Positions 1 through 10,205 are shown, counted from the stretch's first letter. The stretch: 54,964 nt of DNA from an uncultured Candidatus Saccharibacteria bacterium (GCA_938041005.1 CALHZJ010000114.1:1-54964); one strand, 5' to 3'. Translations and numbers: made by a program. Notes: generated by a model from the letters alone, not told the origin.

Positions 1-215
1 TTTTTATCAAATCCCGCTGACAATCCTATTGGGTTATTAAATACAACTCCATCAATTTCCTGCTGTAGCGACTTATCCTGGAAGCTCCATAATTTACTAA
101 TAACCCACCTAACAGGAGAGAATGCTTGTGCCACGCGTCCACAAAAAATAATTAATTTATGTGTAAAATCTGGTGTTAATAAAAATAATATCGGCTTAAT
201 AATATGCTTATACAT
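1..215 (-). CDS. pyrD: Dihydroorotate dehydrogenase, class 2 (5' part; runs off the left edge)
   Basis: The minus strand reads 71 codons from an ATG at 215 to the window edge. An N-terminal stretch typical of membrane-associated class 2 DHODH (KPILFLLTPDFTHKLI) is followed by NNPIGLSAGFDK. That matches the FMN-binding NPxGLAAGxDK signature of the quinone-linked class 2 enzymes, which oxidise dihydroorotate to orotate in pyrimidine synthesis. The C-terminal three quarters lie outside the window, so catalytic residues cannot be checked. The start is supported by a promoter whose -10 ends 8 nt upstream. There is no Shine-Dalgarno, which suggests a leaderless message. Class 1 DHODH is a poor alternative because of the N-terminal extension. 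Confidence 0.85.
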   Translation of the reverse strand, partial: MYKHIIKPILFLLTPDFTHKLIIFCGRVAQAFSPVRWVISKLWSFQDKSLQQEIDGVVFNNPIGLSAGFDK

Positions 216-223
216 ATTCTAAG

Positions 224-252
224 AGTATAACTATCTATGCTTTATTAAGCAA
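224..252 (-). promoter_or_regulatory. Promoter of pyrD
   Basis: On the minus strand TTGCTT (247-252) and TATACT (224-229) are separated by 17 nt. The -10 ends 8 nt before the pyrD ATG, so transcription should start at or next to the start codon. Confidence 0.55.
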
Positions 253-261
253 GGTTGCTTG

Positions 262-288
262 TAAATAAAAAATCGCCTACTCGGCGAT
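262..288 (-). terminator. Terminator of the tRNA-Ala/Ile/Val cluster
   Basis: On the minus strand an ATCGCC/GGCGAT stem (288-272) with a 5-nt loop is followed by TTTTTTATTT. It lies 20 nt past tRNA-Val and separates the tRNA transcript from pyrD. Confidence 0.8.
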
Positions 289-307
289 AATCCTGACTAT
301 CTATGAT

Positions 308-384
308 TGGTGGGCGCTGAGGGACTCGAACCCCCGACCCTCTCGGTGTAAACGAGATGCTCTAGCCAACTGAGCTAAGCGCCC
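308..384 (-). tRNA. tRNA-Val (anticodon TAC)
   Basis: A complete 77-nt cloverleaf is present. The acceptor GGGCGCT pairs with its 3' partner, the anticodon loop TTTACAC gives TAC, the T-loop is TTCGAGT, and CCA is encoded. It is the last gene of a three-tRNA minus-strand cluster, only 12 nt after tRNA-Ile. A second valine tRNA (GAC) is at 24123. Confidence 0.96.
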
Positions 385-396
385 ATATTAAAAATA

Positions 397-473
397 TGGT
401 GGGCGATGAGGGACTTGAACCTCCGACCTCGTCATTATCAGTGACGCGCTCTAACCAGCTGAGCTAATCGCCC
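397..473 (-). tRNA. tRNA-Ile (anticodon GAT)
   Basis: A complete 77-nt cloverleaf is present. The anticodon loop CTGATAA on a CGTCA/TGACG stem gives GAT. The acceptor is GGGCGAT and CCA is encoded. With tRNA-Ala it is the pair usually found in 16S-23S spacers, but here it has its own promoter and no 23S follows. Confidence 0.96.
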
Positions 474-522
474 TCATTCGTCTTGGTGGAGTGTCGTGGA
501 CGTAAGCCCACTTCACCCCATA

Positions 523-599
523 TGGTGGAGACACAGGGACTCGAACCCTGGACCCCCTGCTTGCAAAGCAGGTGCTCTAGCCAACTGAGCTATGTCCCC
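523..599 (-). tRNA. tRNA-Ala (anticodon TGC)
   Basis: A complete 77-nt cloverleaf is present. The anticodon loop TTTGCAA gives TGC, and the acceptor GGGGACA/TGTCTCC contains one G-U pair. CCA is encoded. It is the first gene of the tRNA cluster, downstream of its own promoter at 621-649. Confidence 0.96.
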
Positions 600-620
600 A
601 TAAATTGCCAAGACTTTTTA

Positions 621-649
621 ATTGTACAGTATCTTTTTAATTCTGACAA
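621..649 (-). promoter_or_regulatory. Promoter of the tRNA-Ala/Ile/Val cluster
   Basis: On the minus strand TTGTCA (644-649), a 17-nt spacer and TACAAT (621-626) are seen, about 21 nt before the mature tRNA-Ala 5' end. A separate promoter implies that the tRNAs are not made as part of the 16S transcript. Confidence 0.65.
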
Positions 650-665
650 GTGTATAATTAATAAT

Positions 666-905
666 ATGTTATATCAATTTAGTTTTAGCTCATTATTTTT
701 TGGGATTTTAGTCTTAATTGCTGGTGGAATCGTCGTCGTTTTTCATCAAAAATTAGCCGACAATCTGGGAAGCGGCGTAAGTAGCTATGATCGTTTCAAA
801 TTTTGGGGACTTGTTACATGTGGAGTAGGATTCGCTATTATGCTCAGCCTACACACTATCCCATTAAACTGGCTACTAAACTCCCTTTTTGGCGGCGGAC
901 TATAA
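666..905 (+). CDS. Small two-helix membrane protein, unknown function
   Basis: This 79-residue protein begins MLYQFSFSSL and ends SLFGGGL. It has hydrophobic segments at about residues 8-26 and 45-70, with a short polar stretch between them. I do not recognise a family. The open frame extends upstream through tRNA-Ala, but the ATG at 666 is the sensible start: TATAAT (653-658) ends 7 nt before it and no Shine-Dalgarno is present, so the message is probably leaderless. The gene points against the 16S and tRNA genes and sits exactly where a 16S-tRNA spacer would be. A strong terminator follows. Confidence 0.7.
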   Translation: MLYQFSFSSLFFGILVLIAGGIVVVFHQKLADNLGSGVSSYDRFKFWGLVTCGVGFAIMLSLHTIPLNWLLNSLFGGGL

Positions 906-925
906 TAGACGCCCACAAAAAACAT

Positions 926-954
926 AAATAGCCAAACATTATTGGCTATTTTTT
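926..954 (+). terminator. Terminator after the small membrane protein
   Basis: A 10-bp stem AAATAGCCAA/TTGGCTATTT with a 6-nt loop runs into a T-rich tail. It lies 21 nt past the stop codon of the plus-strand gene. Confidence 0.8.
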
Positions 955-1003
955 ATAATCACAGTTCTACCAAAATATAAGATTTGATTAAATATGCCAT
1001 ATA

Positions 1004-1030
1004 AAAAAGCCCCTCATAGAGGGACTTTTT
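1004..1030 (-). terminator. Terminator of the 16S rRNA transcript
   Basis: On the minus strand AAAAAGTCCCTC and GAGGGGCTTTTTT form a stem of about 11 bp with a 3-nt loop, ending in a T-run. It lies about 170 nt past the 16S 3' end, just outside the 16S processing stem. This indicates that the 16S RNA is a separate transcript. Confidence 0.8.
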
Positions 1031-1032
1031 CG

Positions 1033-1060
1033 TTTAACAACTTGATTGTGCAATTCATCA
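1033..1060 (-). other. 16S processing stem, trailer half
   Basis: The sequence at 1033-1054 is the reverse complement of the leader segment at 2782-2803 over 22 positions, with one mismatch that becomes a G-U pair in RNA. After a 1-nt bulge the pairing continues for about 5 bp. This brings both ends of the 16S precursor together in a long helix, the classic RNase III substrate. Confidence 0.8.
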
Positions 1061-1197
1061 ATCGGTTTATCGTAGAGGAAGGTTGAACTTTTGTCTCGTC
1101 CTCGAGAGGACTATTGTAAATATGTAAGCTCGACACATTTACGAGACCGACCTAGCTCAATCTGTGATTGCTCGACAGATTGGCATCGTTACTCCCT

Positions 1198-2726
<1,529 letters not shown>

Positions 2727-2775
2727 AATCTACTTTGTATCAAAGTATTAAGGCTCTACAAAAATATAAACTGAC

Positions 2776-2803
2776 GATGATATTGCACAATCAAATTGTT
2801 AAA
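2776..2803 (-). other. 16S processing stem, leader half
   Basis: This is the partner of 1033-1060. It lies about 56-77 nt upstream of the mature 16S 5' end and forms the 5' strand of the helix that closes the 16S precursor. Confidence 0.8.
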
Positions 2804-2897
2804 GTTCATCTTAAGTCAGACTGAAGTATGATTTACCTCGCTTTACAGATTGTAAATCGTTGCTTAACTCGCACTCCAGCAACCAGACTTGTTACTA

Positions 2898-2926
2898 ATC
2901 TTACAGTATATAATTGCTTAGGTCAA
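2898..2926 (-). promoter_or_regulatory. 16S rRNA promoter
   Basis: On the minus strand TTGACC (2921-2926), a 17-nt spacer and TAAGAT (2898-2903) are found. This predicts a leader of about 165 nt that contains the processing stem. Confidence 0.65.
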
Positions 2927-2939
2927 TAGATTTTTACAA

Positions 2940-3371
2940 TTATCTTGTTGCGAAAAATACAACGACAGCTACAACCATACCAATGGCCGCCCCAGCCGCC
3001 ACTTCTACAGGGGTGTGACCATGAGCAACGCGAAGCTTTTTCAATTTACTACCCTGCTCTGAAATTAACTTATTAAGCGTTTCACCCTGCATTCCGGACG
3101 AATAACGAACCATCATAGCATCATACATCACTATAATAGCCAGCCAAGTAGCTAGTCCAAATACAGAACTATCCCAGCCGTCTTGTAGCCCCAGAAATAC
3201 CGCCAACGACACGACAATCGCACTATGAGCGCTTGGCATACCTCCGGATAGAAGTATTTTTGGGTTTGTATCACCGCTAAATACTCGACGATTACGCCCC
3301 ATGAGATGAAACACTTGCTTCAACCCTTGAGATATTGCCCATGCAATTACTGGGACTATCAAGACTTTCAC
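2940..3371 (-). CDS. Divergent PAP2 (DUF212/YuiD-like) membrane protein
   Basis: The 143-residue protein has hydrophobic segments near 1-17, 50-65, 72-90 and 122-142. It carries SGGMPSAHSAIVVSLAV, which resembles the phosphatase PSGH-type motif, and a late HGHTPVEVAAGAAIG segment typical of the DUF212 family. Members are distantly related to PAP2 phosphatases; activity is unproven. The start is GTG, preceded by GAGGG at 9 nt. That SD lies inside the last codons of gyrA, whose stop is only 2 nt upstream, so the gene is the translationally coupled third gene of the gyrB-gyrA operon. Confidence 0.85.
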   Translation of the reverse strand: MKVLIVPVIAWAISQGLKQVFHLMGRNRRVFSGDTNPKILLSGGMPSAHSAIVVSLAVFLGLQDGWDSSVFGLATWLAIIVMYDAMMVRYSSGMQGETLNKLISEQGSKLKKLRVAHGHTPVEVAAGAAIGMVVAVVVFFATR

Positions 3372-3373
3372 TA

Positions 3374-5872
3374 TTAATTACCCTCATCCTGCGGACGATC
3401 CGCCATTAAACCGATTGACGAAACAGCATCGCCGTCAGATAGGCGCATAATCGTCACACCCTGGGTCGTCCTACCGAGCAGCTTAATATCACTCAGGCCC
3501 AGGCGGATAGTTTGACCATTCTGAGAAACTAATAGCGCCTCTGTTATTTCTGGGTCAATAGTCTGAACGGAAATTATTGGACCGGTCTTAGCTGTTACAA
3601 CTGCAGCTTTTATGCCAACTCCGCCACGTTTATGACTTGGGAAATTCGACACCTTTGTACGTTTACCGAAGCCTTTTTCGCTAACCACCAGCAAGGTTTG
3701 GTCGTCACCCGTAACGATATCCATACCAACGACAGAGTCATTTGGACGCAATCTGACGCCGCGGACACCACGAGCTGATCTACCCATTGGGCGCGTATCT
3801 TTTTCGTTAAAGCGAATAGCTTGTCCTGCAGACGTAGATATAATCACATCATTTTCGCCAGTCGTCCTCTTTATCCAGCGCAGCTCATCGCCCTCATCCA
3901 ATTTAATAGCAATCAATCCATTCGTACGGACATTGGCATAATCTTTCACAGGAGTCTTCTTAACTGTGCCCTTCTTTGTCGCCATGAACAGATATCCGTC
4001 TTCGTTGGCGTTCTTTTCGTGCTTGATAATTGCCGTTATCTTCTCTTCTGGCTGAAGTTGCAATAAGTTAACCGCAGCGACACCTTTCGCGCTTAAGCTG
4101 GCAGCCGGCACTTCGTAGGCCTTCAATCGGAAGATCCTACCCATATTAGTGAAGAATAATAGATAATCGTGCGAGCTCGCCTGAACGACTTGATCAATAA
4201 CATCTTCTTCCTTAGTCGTCATACCGCGCTTGCCTTTGCCGCCACGATTTTGCCTACGATAGTCACTTACTAAGGTTCGCTTAATGTAATTTTCGCTTGT
4301 AAGTAGAATTACCGACTCTTCCTCTGGAATTAATTCCTCGTCAGAGAACTTTCCTAATTCGTGATTAATGATCTTACTGCGCCGCTCATCGCCATACTTT
4401 TCTTTCATAGCAAGCAATTCTTCCTTAACAACACGCAAAATCTCGTTCTCGTCAGCCAAAATTGCCTCCAGCTTCTTAATCAGTTCATGAAGTTGCTTCA
4501 ATTCTTCTTCAATCTTGTCGCGCTCCAATCCCTGCAATCGTCGTAGTTGCATCGCCAAAATTGCGGCCGCTTGAATTTCCGACAGACCAAATCTCTCCAT
4601 CAAACGCTTGTCGGCGTCATCATAACTTTCGCGAATTGTCTTGATCACCTCGTCGATATGATCAAGCGCAATTTTCAGACCTTCCAATATGTGAGCTCGT
4701 TCCTTAGCTTTGCGAAGTTCAAACTCGGTCCTGCGTCGAATAACGCCTTGACGATGCTTAATGAATTCCGCCAAAATCTCTTTCAAGCCCATAACTTTAG
4801 GCTGAATACCATTGACCAAAGCCAGGACATTATAATGGAATGACGTCTGCAATCCAGTCAATTTATACAATTGGTTAAGAATCTTCTTTGGATAAGCATC
4901 TTTTTTCAGTTCAACGACAACTCGAACCTTACCGCGAGCACTTTCATCTCGCGCATCGGCAATGTGCGTTATTTTTTTAGCAAGGACAAGTTCTCGAACC
5001 TTATCAACAAAGCCCTCTTTACTCATACCATACGGAACTTCGGTGATTATAATACTGTAACGACCATTTTTACGCTCTTCAATCGACGCAACCGCACGAA
5101 TCGTAACTGAGCCACGCCCAGTTTCATATGCTTGACGCATTGGCGCACCACCATAAACTTCCGCACCCGTCGGAAAATCAGGACCCTTAATGTGTGTCAA
5201 CAGTTCATCTAATGTAATTTCAGGATTATCTATTTGAGCAACTGTAGCGTCAACCACCTCACCAAGGTTGTGTGGTGGAATATTCGTTGCCATACCAACA
5301 GCAATACCCATCTGACCATTCAACAAGATATTTGGAACAGCCGACGGCAAAACCACTGGCTCTTTCTCTGTTCCATCGAAGTTATCACGAAAATCAACAG
5401 TTTCTTTGTCGATGTCAGACAGCAACTCGCCGCCAATTTTATCCATTCGCGCCTCAGTATAACGAGAAGCCGCTGGCTCGTCTCCGTCCATAGAACCAAA
5501 GTTACCCTGACCTTCAACTAGCATATATCGCATCTTCCAAGGTTGAGCCAAGTTCACCATAGCGTCATAAATTGATGAGTCACCGTGCGGGTGGTAGTTA
5601 CCCATAACCTCACCGACGATCTTCGCCGACTTCACCGTAGCGTGAGGGGCGCGCCAACCGTTCTTATTCATCGCATACAAAATACGACGATTAACAGGCT
5701 TCAGCCCGTCACGAACGTCCGGCAAAGCACGGTCAATAATAACCGACATGGAGTATTTAAGGAAGGAGTCTTCCATAACGCGCTCAACTGTCGACTTTTC
5801 AATACCGCGAACTTCTGGTTCTTCGTTCAGAATTTCCGGTTCTACTATATTTTTATTGTCATTGTCCGCCAT
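3374..5872 (-). CDS. gyrA: DNA gyrase subunit A
   Basis: The 832-residue protein is full length for the family. It is the DNA breakage-reunion subunit of gyrase, which introduces negative supercoils together with GyrB. The catalytic tyrosine is Y138 in AASRYTEARM. The quinolone-resistance region reads HPHGDSSIYDAMV; the serine and aspartate at 99 and 103 correspond to E. coli S83 and D87, so it looks wild type. A GyrA-box variant QNRGGKGKRG near residue 560 supports gyrase over topoisomerase IV. The C-terminal beta-pinwheel follows. It starts 9 nt after gyrB behind an AGGAGA Shine-Dalgarno. No parC/parE pair is seen here. Confidence 0.97.
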   Translation of the reverse strand: MADNDNKNIVEPEILNEEPEVRGIEKSTVERVMEDSFLKYSMSVIIDRALPDVRDGLKPVNRRILYAMNKNGWRAPHATVKSAKIVGEVMGNYHPHGDSSIYDAMVNLAQPWKMRYMLVEGQGNFGSMDGDEPAASRYTEARMDKIGGELLSDIDKETVDFRDNFDGTEKEPVVLPSAVPNILLNGQMGIAVGMATNIPPHNLGEVVDATVAQIDNPEITLDELLTHIKGPDFPTGAEVYGGAPMRQAYETGRGSVTIRAVASIEERKNGRYSIIITEVPYGMSKEGFVDKVRELVLAKKITHIADARDESARGKVRVVVELKKDAYPKKILNQLYKLTGLQTSFHYNVLALVNGIQPKVMGLKEILAEFIKHRQGVIRRRTEFELRKAKERAHILEGLKIALDHIDEVIKTIRESYDDADKRLMERFGLSEIQAAAILAMQLRRLQGLERDKIEEELKQLHELIKKLEAILADENEILRVVKEELLAMKEKYGDERRSKIINHELGKFSDEELIPEEESVILLTSENYIKRTLVSDYRRQNRGGKGKRGMTTKEEDVIDQVVQASSHDYLLFFTNMGRIFRLKAYEVPAASLSAKGVAAVNLLQLQPEEKITAIIKHEKNANEDGYLFMATKKGTVKKTPVKDYANVRTNGLIAIKLDEGDELRWIKRTTGENDVIISTSAGQAIRFNEKDTRPMGRSARGVRGVRLRPNDSVVGMDIVTGDDQTLLVVSEKGFGKRTKVSNFPSHKRGGVGIKAAVVTAKTGPIISVQTIDPEITEALLVSQNGQTIRLGLSDIKLLGRTTQGVTIMRLSDGDAVSSIGLMADRPQDEGN

Positions 5873-5881
5873 ATCTCCTCC

Positions 5882-7870
5882 TTAAAAGTCCAAATCTTCC
5901 ACATTAACCTTAGCGGCATTTGTTTGAATAAAATTTTTCCTCAATTCTACACTATCACCCATAAGCTTCGTAAATATTGCGTCTGCCCGTTCTGCATCTT
6001 CAATATTAACCTTCACTAATGTTCGATTTTCTGGATTCATAGTCGTTTCCCATAATTGAGCGGCATCCATCTCACCAAGACCCTTAAATCGCTGCTGCGC
6101 CGTGTAGCCTGCCTGCTTAAATTTCTCAGCATTTTCATCAATCTTTACACCAGCAGCCTTGCGCTCATTGATCTTTTCGTTTAATTTTTGCTCGAGGGCT
6201 ACTTCATCATAAACGTAATCTATCTTACGATTACTGCCAGTTCCTCTACTCAGCCCGAACAGAGGCGGCTTCGCCAGATACACGTGGCCCGCTTCAATCA
6301 CTTCAGACATGTATCGGAAGAAGAATGTCATCAAAAGTGTAGAAATGTGCGCACCGTCAACGTCGGCATCTGTCATAAATATAATCTTATCGTAACGAAT
6401 GCCACTGATATCAAATTGGTCACCAATTCCAACACCCATAGCCTTGATCAGCGAAACAATTTCAGCATTAGCAAACATCTTATCAAACCTTGCACGCTCC
6501 GTATTCAACACCTTACCGCGAAGAGGAAGAACAGCCTGAATAGTTGAATCGCGGCCATCCTTAGCAGAACCCGCAGCCGAATTACCCTCGACAATAAATA
6601 ATTCACAATCTTTTCGGTTACGAGATGAGCAATCCGTCAATTTAGATGGCAAGTTTAAGCCTTCAAATGCTCCCTTACGGATAACGTTGTCGCGCGCAGC
6701 CCTTGCCGCCTTACGAGCTCGTGCCGCCAATGTAGCCTTGCCGACAACCTTCTTAGCTGTAGCTGGATTTTCCTCCAAGTAATACGCAAAATATTCGCTC
6801 ATCACCTGATCAACATAGCGGCGCATCTCTGGATTACCAAGTTTATTCTTGGTCTGACCTTCAAACTGAGGATCTGGCAACTTCACCAAAATAACTGCCG
6901 TCAAACCTTCGCGGATGTCATCACCAGTCAGATTATCCTCTTTTTCTTTCAGTAAGCTATTCTTGCGAGCATAATCATTAATTACACGCGTGAGGGCTGT
7001 TCGAAAACCAACCAAATGAGTACCACCATCAGGAGTTAAGACGTTATTGGCAAATGGCTTTACCACTTCAGCGTAAGTGTCGTTATACTGAACCGCAATT
7101 TCCACCATACAATCTTCAACCTGCTTCTCGACGTAAAATATATCGTCCGATAAAACATCCTTGCCAATATTCAGGTTTTTTACATAGCTCTGAATACCGC
7201 CCTCAAAGTAGAAAGCTTTTCGTTCGCCAGTTCGTTCGTCAATAACCGACGTGTGAATACCTTTCGTAAGGTACGCCTGATGGCGAAGATAATTAACAAC
7301 CCATTTATAATCAAAATTAACCGTCTCTTTAAAGATGGTTGGGTCTGGATAGAATGTAATTGTCGTACCAGAACCATCAGACTTTCCGACTACTTCTAAT
7401 TCTGTCTGAGGCACGCCTGTTGCGTATTCTTGGCGATAGATTTTACCATTCTTCCTAACTTCAGCAATCATCCGCGTAGATAGCGCGTTCACAACACTAG
7501 AGCCGACACCGTGAAGTCCAGATGAAACCTTATAGCCACCACCGCCAAACTTACCACCGGCGTGTAAGATTGTTAACACTGTCTCCAGCGTACTCTTACC
7601 CGTCTTTGGGTGTTTATCGACAGGAATACCACGACCGTCATCAGATACTCGAACACCACCATCCTTTAACAAAGTTACTTCGACCTTTGTAGCATAACCA
7701 GCGATTGCCTCGTCAATTGAGTTATCGGCAATCTCCTTAATCAAGTGATGTACACCCTCATACCCCGTACTACCGATGTACATTCCTGGACGCTTACGAA
7801 CCGGCTCAAGACCCTCTAGGACCTGGATTTGTGAGCCATCATAAGATTGTTCATTTGTTTGTTTAGCCAT
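5882..7870 (-). CDS. gyrB: DNA gyrase subunit B
   Basis: This is the 662-residue ATPase subunit of gyrase. The GHKL ATPase domain comes first (EGLEPVRKRPGMYIGSTG; DNSIDEAIAG; DDGRGIPVD), then the transducer, then the TOPRIM domain (IVEGNSAAGSAKDGRD, PLRGKVLN, DADVDGAHI). The C-terminus ends in VEDLDF. The frame is open for 14 further codons upstream, but the ATG at 7870 is chosen because GGGAG lies 2-7 nt before it and the protein then begins MAKQTNEQSYDGSQI, as in other GyrB proteins. It is transcribed from the promoter at 7917-7945 and is followed by gyrA. Confidence 0.97.
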   Translation of the reverse strand: MAKQTNEQSYDGSQIQVLEGLEPVRKRPGMYIGSTGYEGVHHLIKEIADNSIDEAIAGYATKVEVTLLKDGGVRVSDDGRGIPVDKHPKTGKSTLETVLTILHAGGKFGGGGYKVSSGLHGVGSSVVNALSTRMIAEVRKNGKIYRQEYATGVPQTELEVVGKSDGSGTTITFYPDPTIFKETVNFDYKWVVNYLRHQAYLTKGIHTSVIDERTGERKAFYFEGGIQSYVKNLNIGKDVLSDDIFYVEKQVEDCMVEIAVQYNDTYAEVVKPFANNVLTPDGGTHLVGFRTALTRVINDYARKNSLLKEKEDNLTGDDIREGLTAVILVKLPDPQFEGQTKNKLGNPEMRRYVDQVMSEYFAYYLEENPATAKKVVGKATLAARARKAARAARDNVIRKGAFEGLNLPSKLTDCSSRNRKDCELFIVEGNSAAGSAKDGRDSTIQAVLPLRGKVLNTERARFDKMFANAEIVSLIKAMGVGIGDQFDISGIRYDKIIFMTDADVDGAHISTLLMTFFFRYMSEVIEAGHVYLAKPPLFGLSRGTGSNRKIDYVYDEVALEQKLNEKINERKAAGVKIDENAEKFKQAGYTAQQRFKGLGEMDAAQLWETTMNPENRTLVKVNIEDAERADAIFTKLMGDSVELRKNFIQTNAAKVNVEDLDF

Positions 7871-7916
7871 ATCTCCCTCACTATTATCTGAATTATCAGC
7901 TCTTTTCAACAACCTT

Positions 7917-7945
7917 ATTATACATCAAAATAGATATATTCTCAA
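7917..7945 (-). promoter_or_regulatory. Promoter of the gyrB-gyrA operon
   Basis: On the minus strand TTGAGA (7940-7945), a 17-nt spacer and TATAAT (7917-7922) are present. The 5' leader is about 40 nt and contains the SD. It is divergent from the LPxTG gene. Confidence 0.65.
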
Positions 7946-8020
7946 ACTATTTACTTTTTCAGCATGCTTATGCTAAAGTTAGATTAAAGTTATATAACAA
8001 CAAAAATAAAAGAGGTCAAA

Positions 8021-9625
8021 ATGTTCAAAAAAATTATCTCGCGCCTACCATATAGCCCTTCAATGATCCACAATTTGGGCTTTTATGCGAAACGCTTACG
8101 CAAAGAAGAAGCCACTCGAAAGATCGGGCTTATCTTAACCGCCCTAGCTCTTATTGTACAATCTTTCACTGTTTTTTCACCGCCAGAATCAGCCAATGCA
8201 GCAGATTCCAGCGACCTCATTTACGGCGGAATTTCTAGCGGCCAGCAACTGATGGCTCATTATGACGCGAACACAAATAATATTCGCGACCTCTATAATC
8301 ATCTTGGTATTAGCCGTTCTGATTTGGTGGCGGCGACCGGCAACCTCCAGACCTTAAATAGCAATATGGGCACCTATTCATGGGGACTTACGCCTCATTT
8401 TGGACCATCAAGAGGTGAAGGTTCATATGTAGTGCGCACATCTCAAGGAGGGGCTCGCACATTCTACTATCGACCTCACAACCTCTGGGGCAGCTTCTCA
8501 TATAGAGCATTCGTTGGATATTCGGCCGGGACTGGCTGGTTTGCAATTATGCTTAACTGTGGCAACTTAATCTTAAAATTCGCACCACCGAACCACCATT
8601 GTCCAACTGGTCAAGTTGGCACATACCCAAACTGCTCCACTCCACCACAGCCAGTAGCTACGTGTAACGCTCTAGACATAAAGAATAATGGAGACACTTA
8701 CCAACTTACAGCCAACGCAAGTGCAGCCAACGGTGCTACAATTCAAAAATATGTATACAGTATTTATCGAGGAAACACCCTAGTTAAAACTATAGAAAGC
8801 AACGATAAGATTGTATCTTATACAGAGAAAACACCAGGATCATACAAAGTTGTTCTAACGGTAAAAAGCTCGCTGGGCGACAAGACCTCAGACGCCTGCG
8901 TAAAGACATTTACTATACCAGAGCCAGCAAGATGTCCTCAAAATCCTAAATTATTAAAAGACGACCCTCAGTGCCAACCATGTCCAGGTGACTCTACTAT
9001 ATGGATTAACGATAGTAGATGTTCTGCCTCGTTCGTGCAGACAAAAACCGCAGTTAATCTCACCCAAAATAATGCCGATGCAACAACTACAGTTGCGAAA
9101 TCTGGAGATCGAATCACTTACACTCTCTCTGTAAAAAACAAAGGTCTTAAAGAGGAAGAATTTACGTTCAAAGATCAAGTCAGCGACCTATTAGAATATG
9201 CAGACATATTCGACGCTGGAGGCGGAAAATTGACGGATGATAAAGGTGCTAGCGCGGGCAGCGGCAACGCAAAAGTACTAGTATGGAACCCTATAAAGAT
9301 CAAGCCAGGAGAGACCCAGAAGCGCAGCTTTACCATCCAAATAAAGAACAGTATCCCGGCGATGGCTAGCGGTAAAAGTAATCCAATGTCTTATGACTGT
9401 AGGATTGACAACACATTTGGCAATACTGTCAGTACGAAAATTGACTGCCCTGCACCGAAAGTTATTGAACAAACCACTTCGCAACTGCCAAAAACTGGTG
9501 CCAGCGAGAATATGATGTTCGCAGGAATTATTGCAGCCGTGGTCGTATACTTCTACGCTCGATCACGTCAATTAAATAAAGAAGTTAGAATCATTCGGCG
9601 AGACATGTCCGCAGGAACTTTATAG
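8021..9625 (+). CDS. LPxTG-anchored surface protein with DUF11-like domain
   Basis: The 534-residue protein looks exported. A basic N-terminal stretch of about 35 residues precedes a hydrophobic export signal (about 36-52) and an AxA-like site (SANAADSS). The middle has a unique domain (about 65-190), a cysteine-containing stretch, a PKD/Ig-like segment (about 210-295), a short CPxCPGD-type cysteine motif and a DUF11-type beta domain (TVAKSGDRITYTLSVKNKG, about 345-445). The C-terminus is a textbook sorting signal: QLPKTGASE, a hydrophobic span and a basic tail ending RRDMSAGTL. Sortase would attach it to the wall or surface. AGAGGT precedes the ATG. The next gene follows after 10 nt. Specific function is unknown. 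Confidence 0.8.
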   Translation: MFKKIISRLPYSPSMIHNLGFYAKRLRKEEATRKIGLILTALALIVQSFTVFSPPESANAADSSDLIYGGISSGQQLMAHYDANTNNIRDLYNHLGISRSDLVAATGNLQTLNSNMGTYSWGLTPHFGPSRGEGSYVVRTSQGGARTFYYRPHNLWGSFSYRAFVGYSAGTGWFAIMLNCGNLILKFAPPNHHCPTGQVGTYPNCSTPPQPVATCNALDIKNNGDTYQLTANASAANGATIQKYVYSIYRGNTLVKTIESNDKIVSYTEKTPGSYKVVLTVKSSLGDKTSDACVKTFTIPEPARCPQNPKLLKDDPQCQPCPGDSTIWINDSRCSASFVQTKTAVNLTQNNADATTTVAKSGDRITYTLSVKNKGLKEEEFTFKDQVSDLLEYADIFDAGGGKLTDDKGASAGSGNAKVLVWNPIKIKPGETQKRSFTIQIKNSIPAMASGKSNPMSYDCRIDNTFGNTVSTKIDCPAPKVIEQTTSQLPKTGASENMMFAGIIAAVVVYFYARSRQLNKEVRIIRRDMSAGTL

Positions 9626-9635
9626 GAGGTGAAAA

Positions 9636-10205
9636 ATGAGTGAAAAATTAAAATCTACCGTAGAGAATGCTGTCGACACCAGAGAATTAGCAGATTTAAG
9701 CAGAGAAAAAGCTGCTGAAATCGAAAGATCTCTAGAAAAGGCGGTTGAAAAAGAAAAATCAAATGCCGAAAATGAAAATAGCATTAAACATGAGGCTATA
9801 GAAATTGCCGCCCGCCAAGAAAAGCGGCAAGAACAAAAAGAATCTAAAGAGATAAAAGAAGATAAGCCTCTTACAAAAAAAGATATTGAAGCTTCGTATA
9901 AGAAGACTTTGGAAAATGTACAAGACCAACTATCAGCTCCATCCAGGGCTTTCAGCAAGGTCATTCATAATCCAGTCGTCGAAAAGACTAGTGACGCAAT
10001 TGGCAATACCGTTGCCCGCCCTAACTTAATCATCTCTGGCGCCTTAGGCGCAATAGCTTCTGTCGTTGTGTATTTTATCGCCAAACGATACGGATATATA
10101 TTATCAGGGTCAGAAACTATTATCTTGTTTGTAGCCGGCTGGTCTATCGGCGCTGTTATCGAATATGCTCGAGTAGGGTTTATCAACAATAGGAAAAATA
10201 GCTAG
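9636..10205 (+). CDS. Coiled-coil protein with two C-terminal membrane helices
   Basis: The 189-residue protein has a highly charged, Glu/Lys-rich N-terminal region (about 1-110) that should form a long cytoplasmic helix or coiled coil. Two hydrophobic helices follow near 130-150 (LIISGALGAIASVVVYFIA) and 155-175, with a short basic tail. No family is recognised. It starts behind a strong AGGAGGTGAAAA Shine-Dalgarno and is 10 nt from the LPxTG gene, so the two form one operon. A membrane tether or accessory for the surface protein is a guess from context only. Its end lies 14 bp from the convergent ATPase gene. Confidence 0.65.
   Translation: MSEKLKSTVENAVDTRELADLSREKAAEIERSLEKAVEKEKSNAENENSIKHEAIEIAARQEKRQEQKESKEIKEDKPLTKKDIEASYKKTLENVQDQLSAPSRAFSKVIHNPVVEKTSDAIGNTVARPNLIISGALGAIASVVVYFIAKRYGYILSGSETIILFVAGWSIGAVIEYARVGFINNRKNS

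Noticed and set aside
483..665. N-terminal extension of the small membrane protein
   Set aside because: It would be encoded by tRNA-Ala antisense sequence. The promoter at 653-658 fixes the start at 666.
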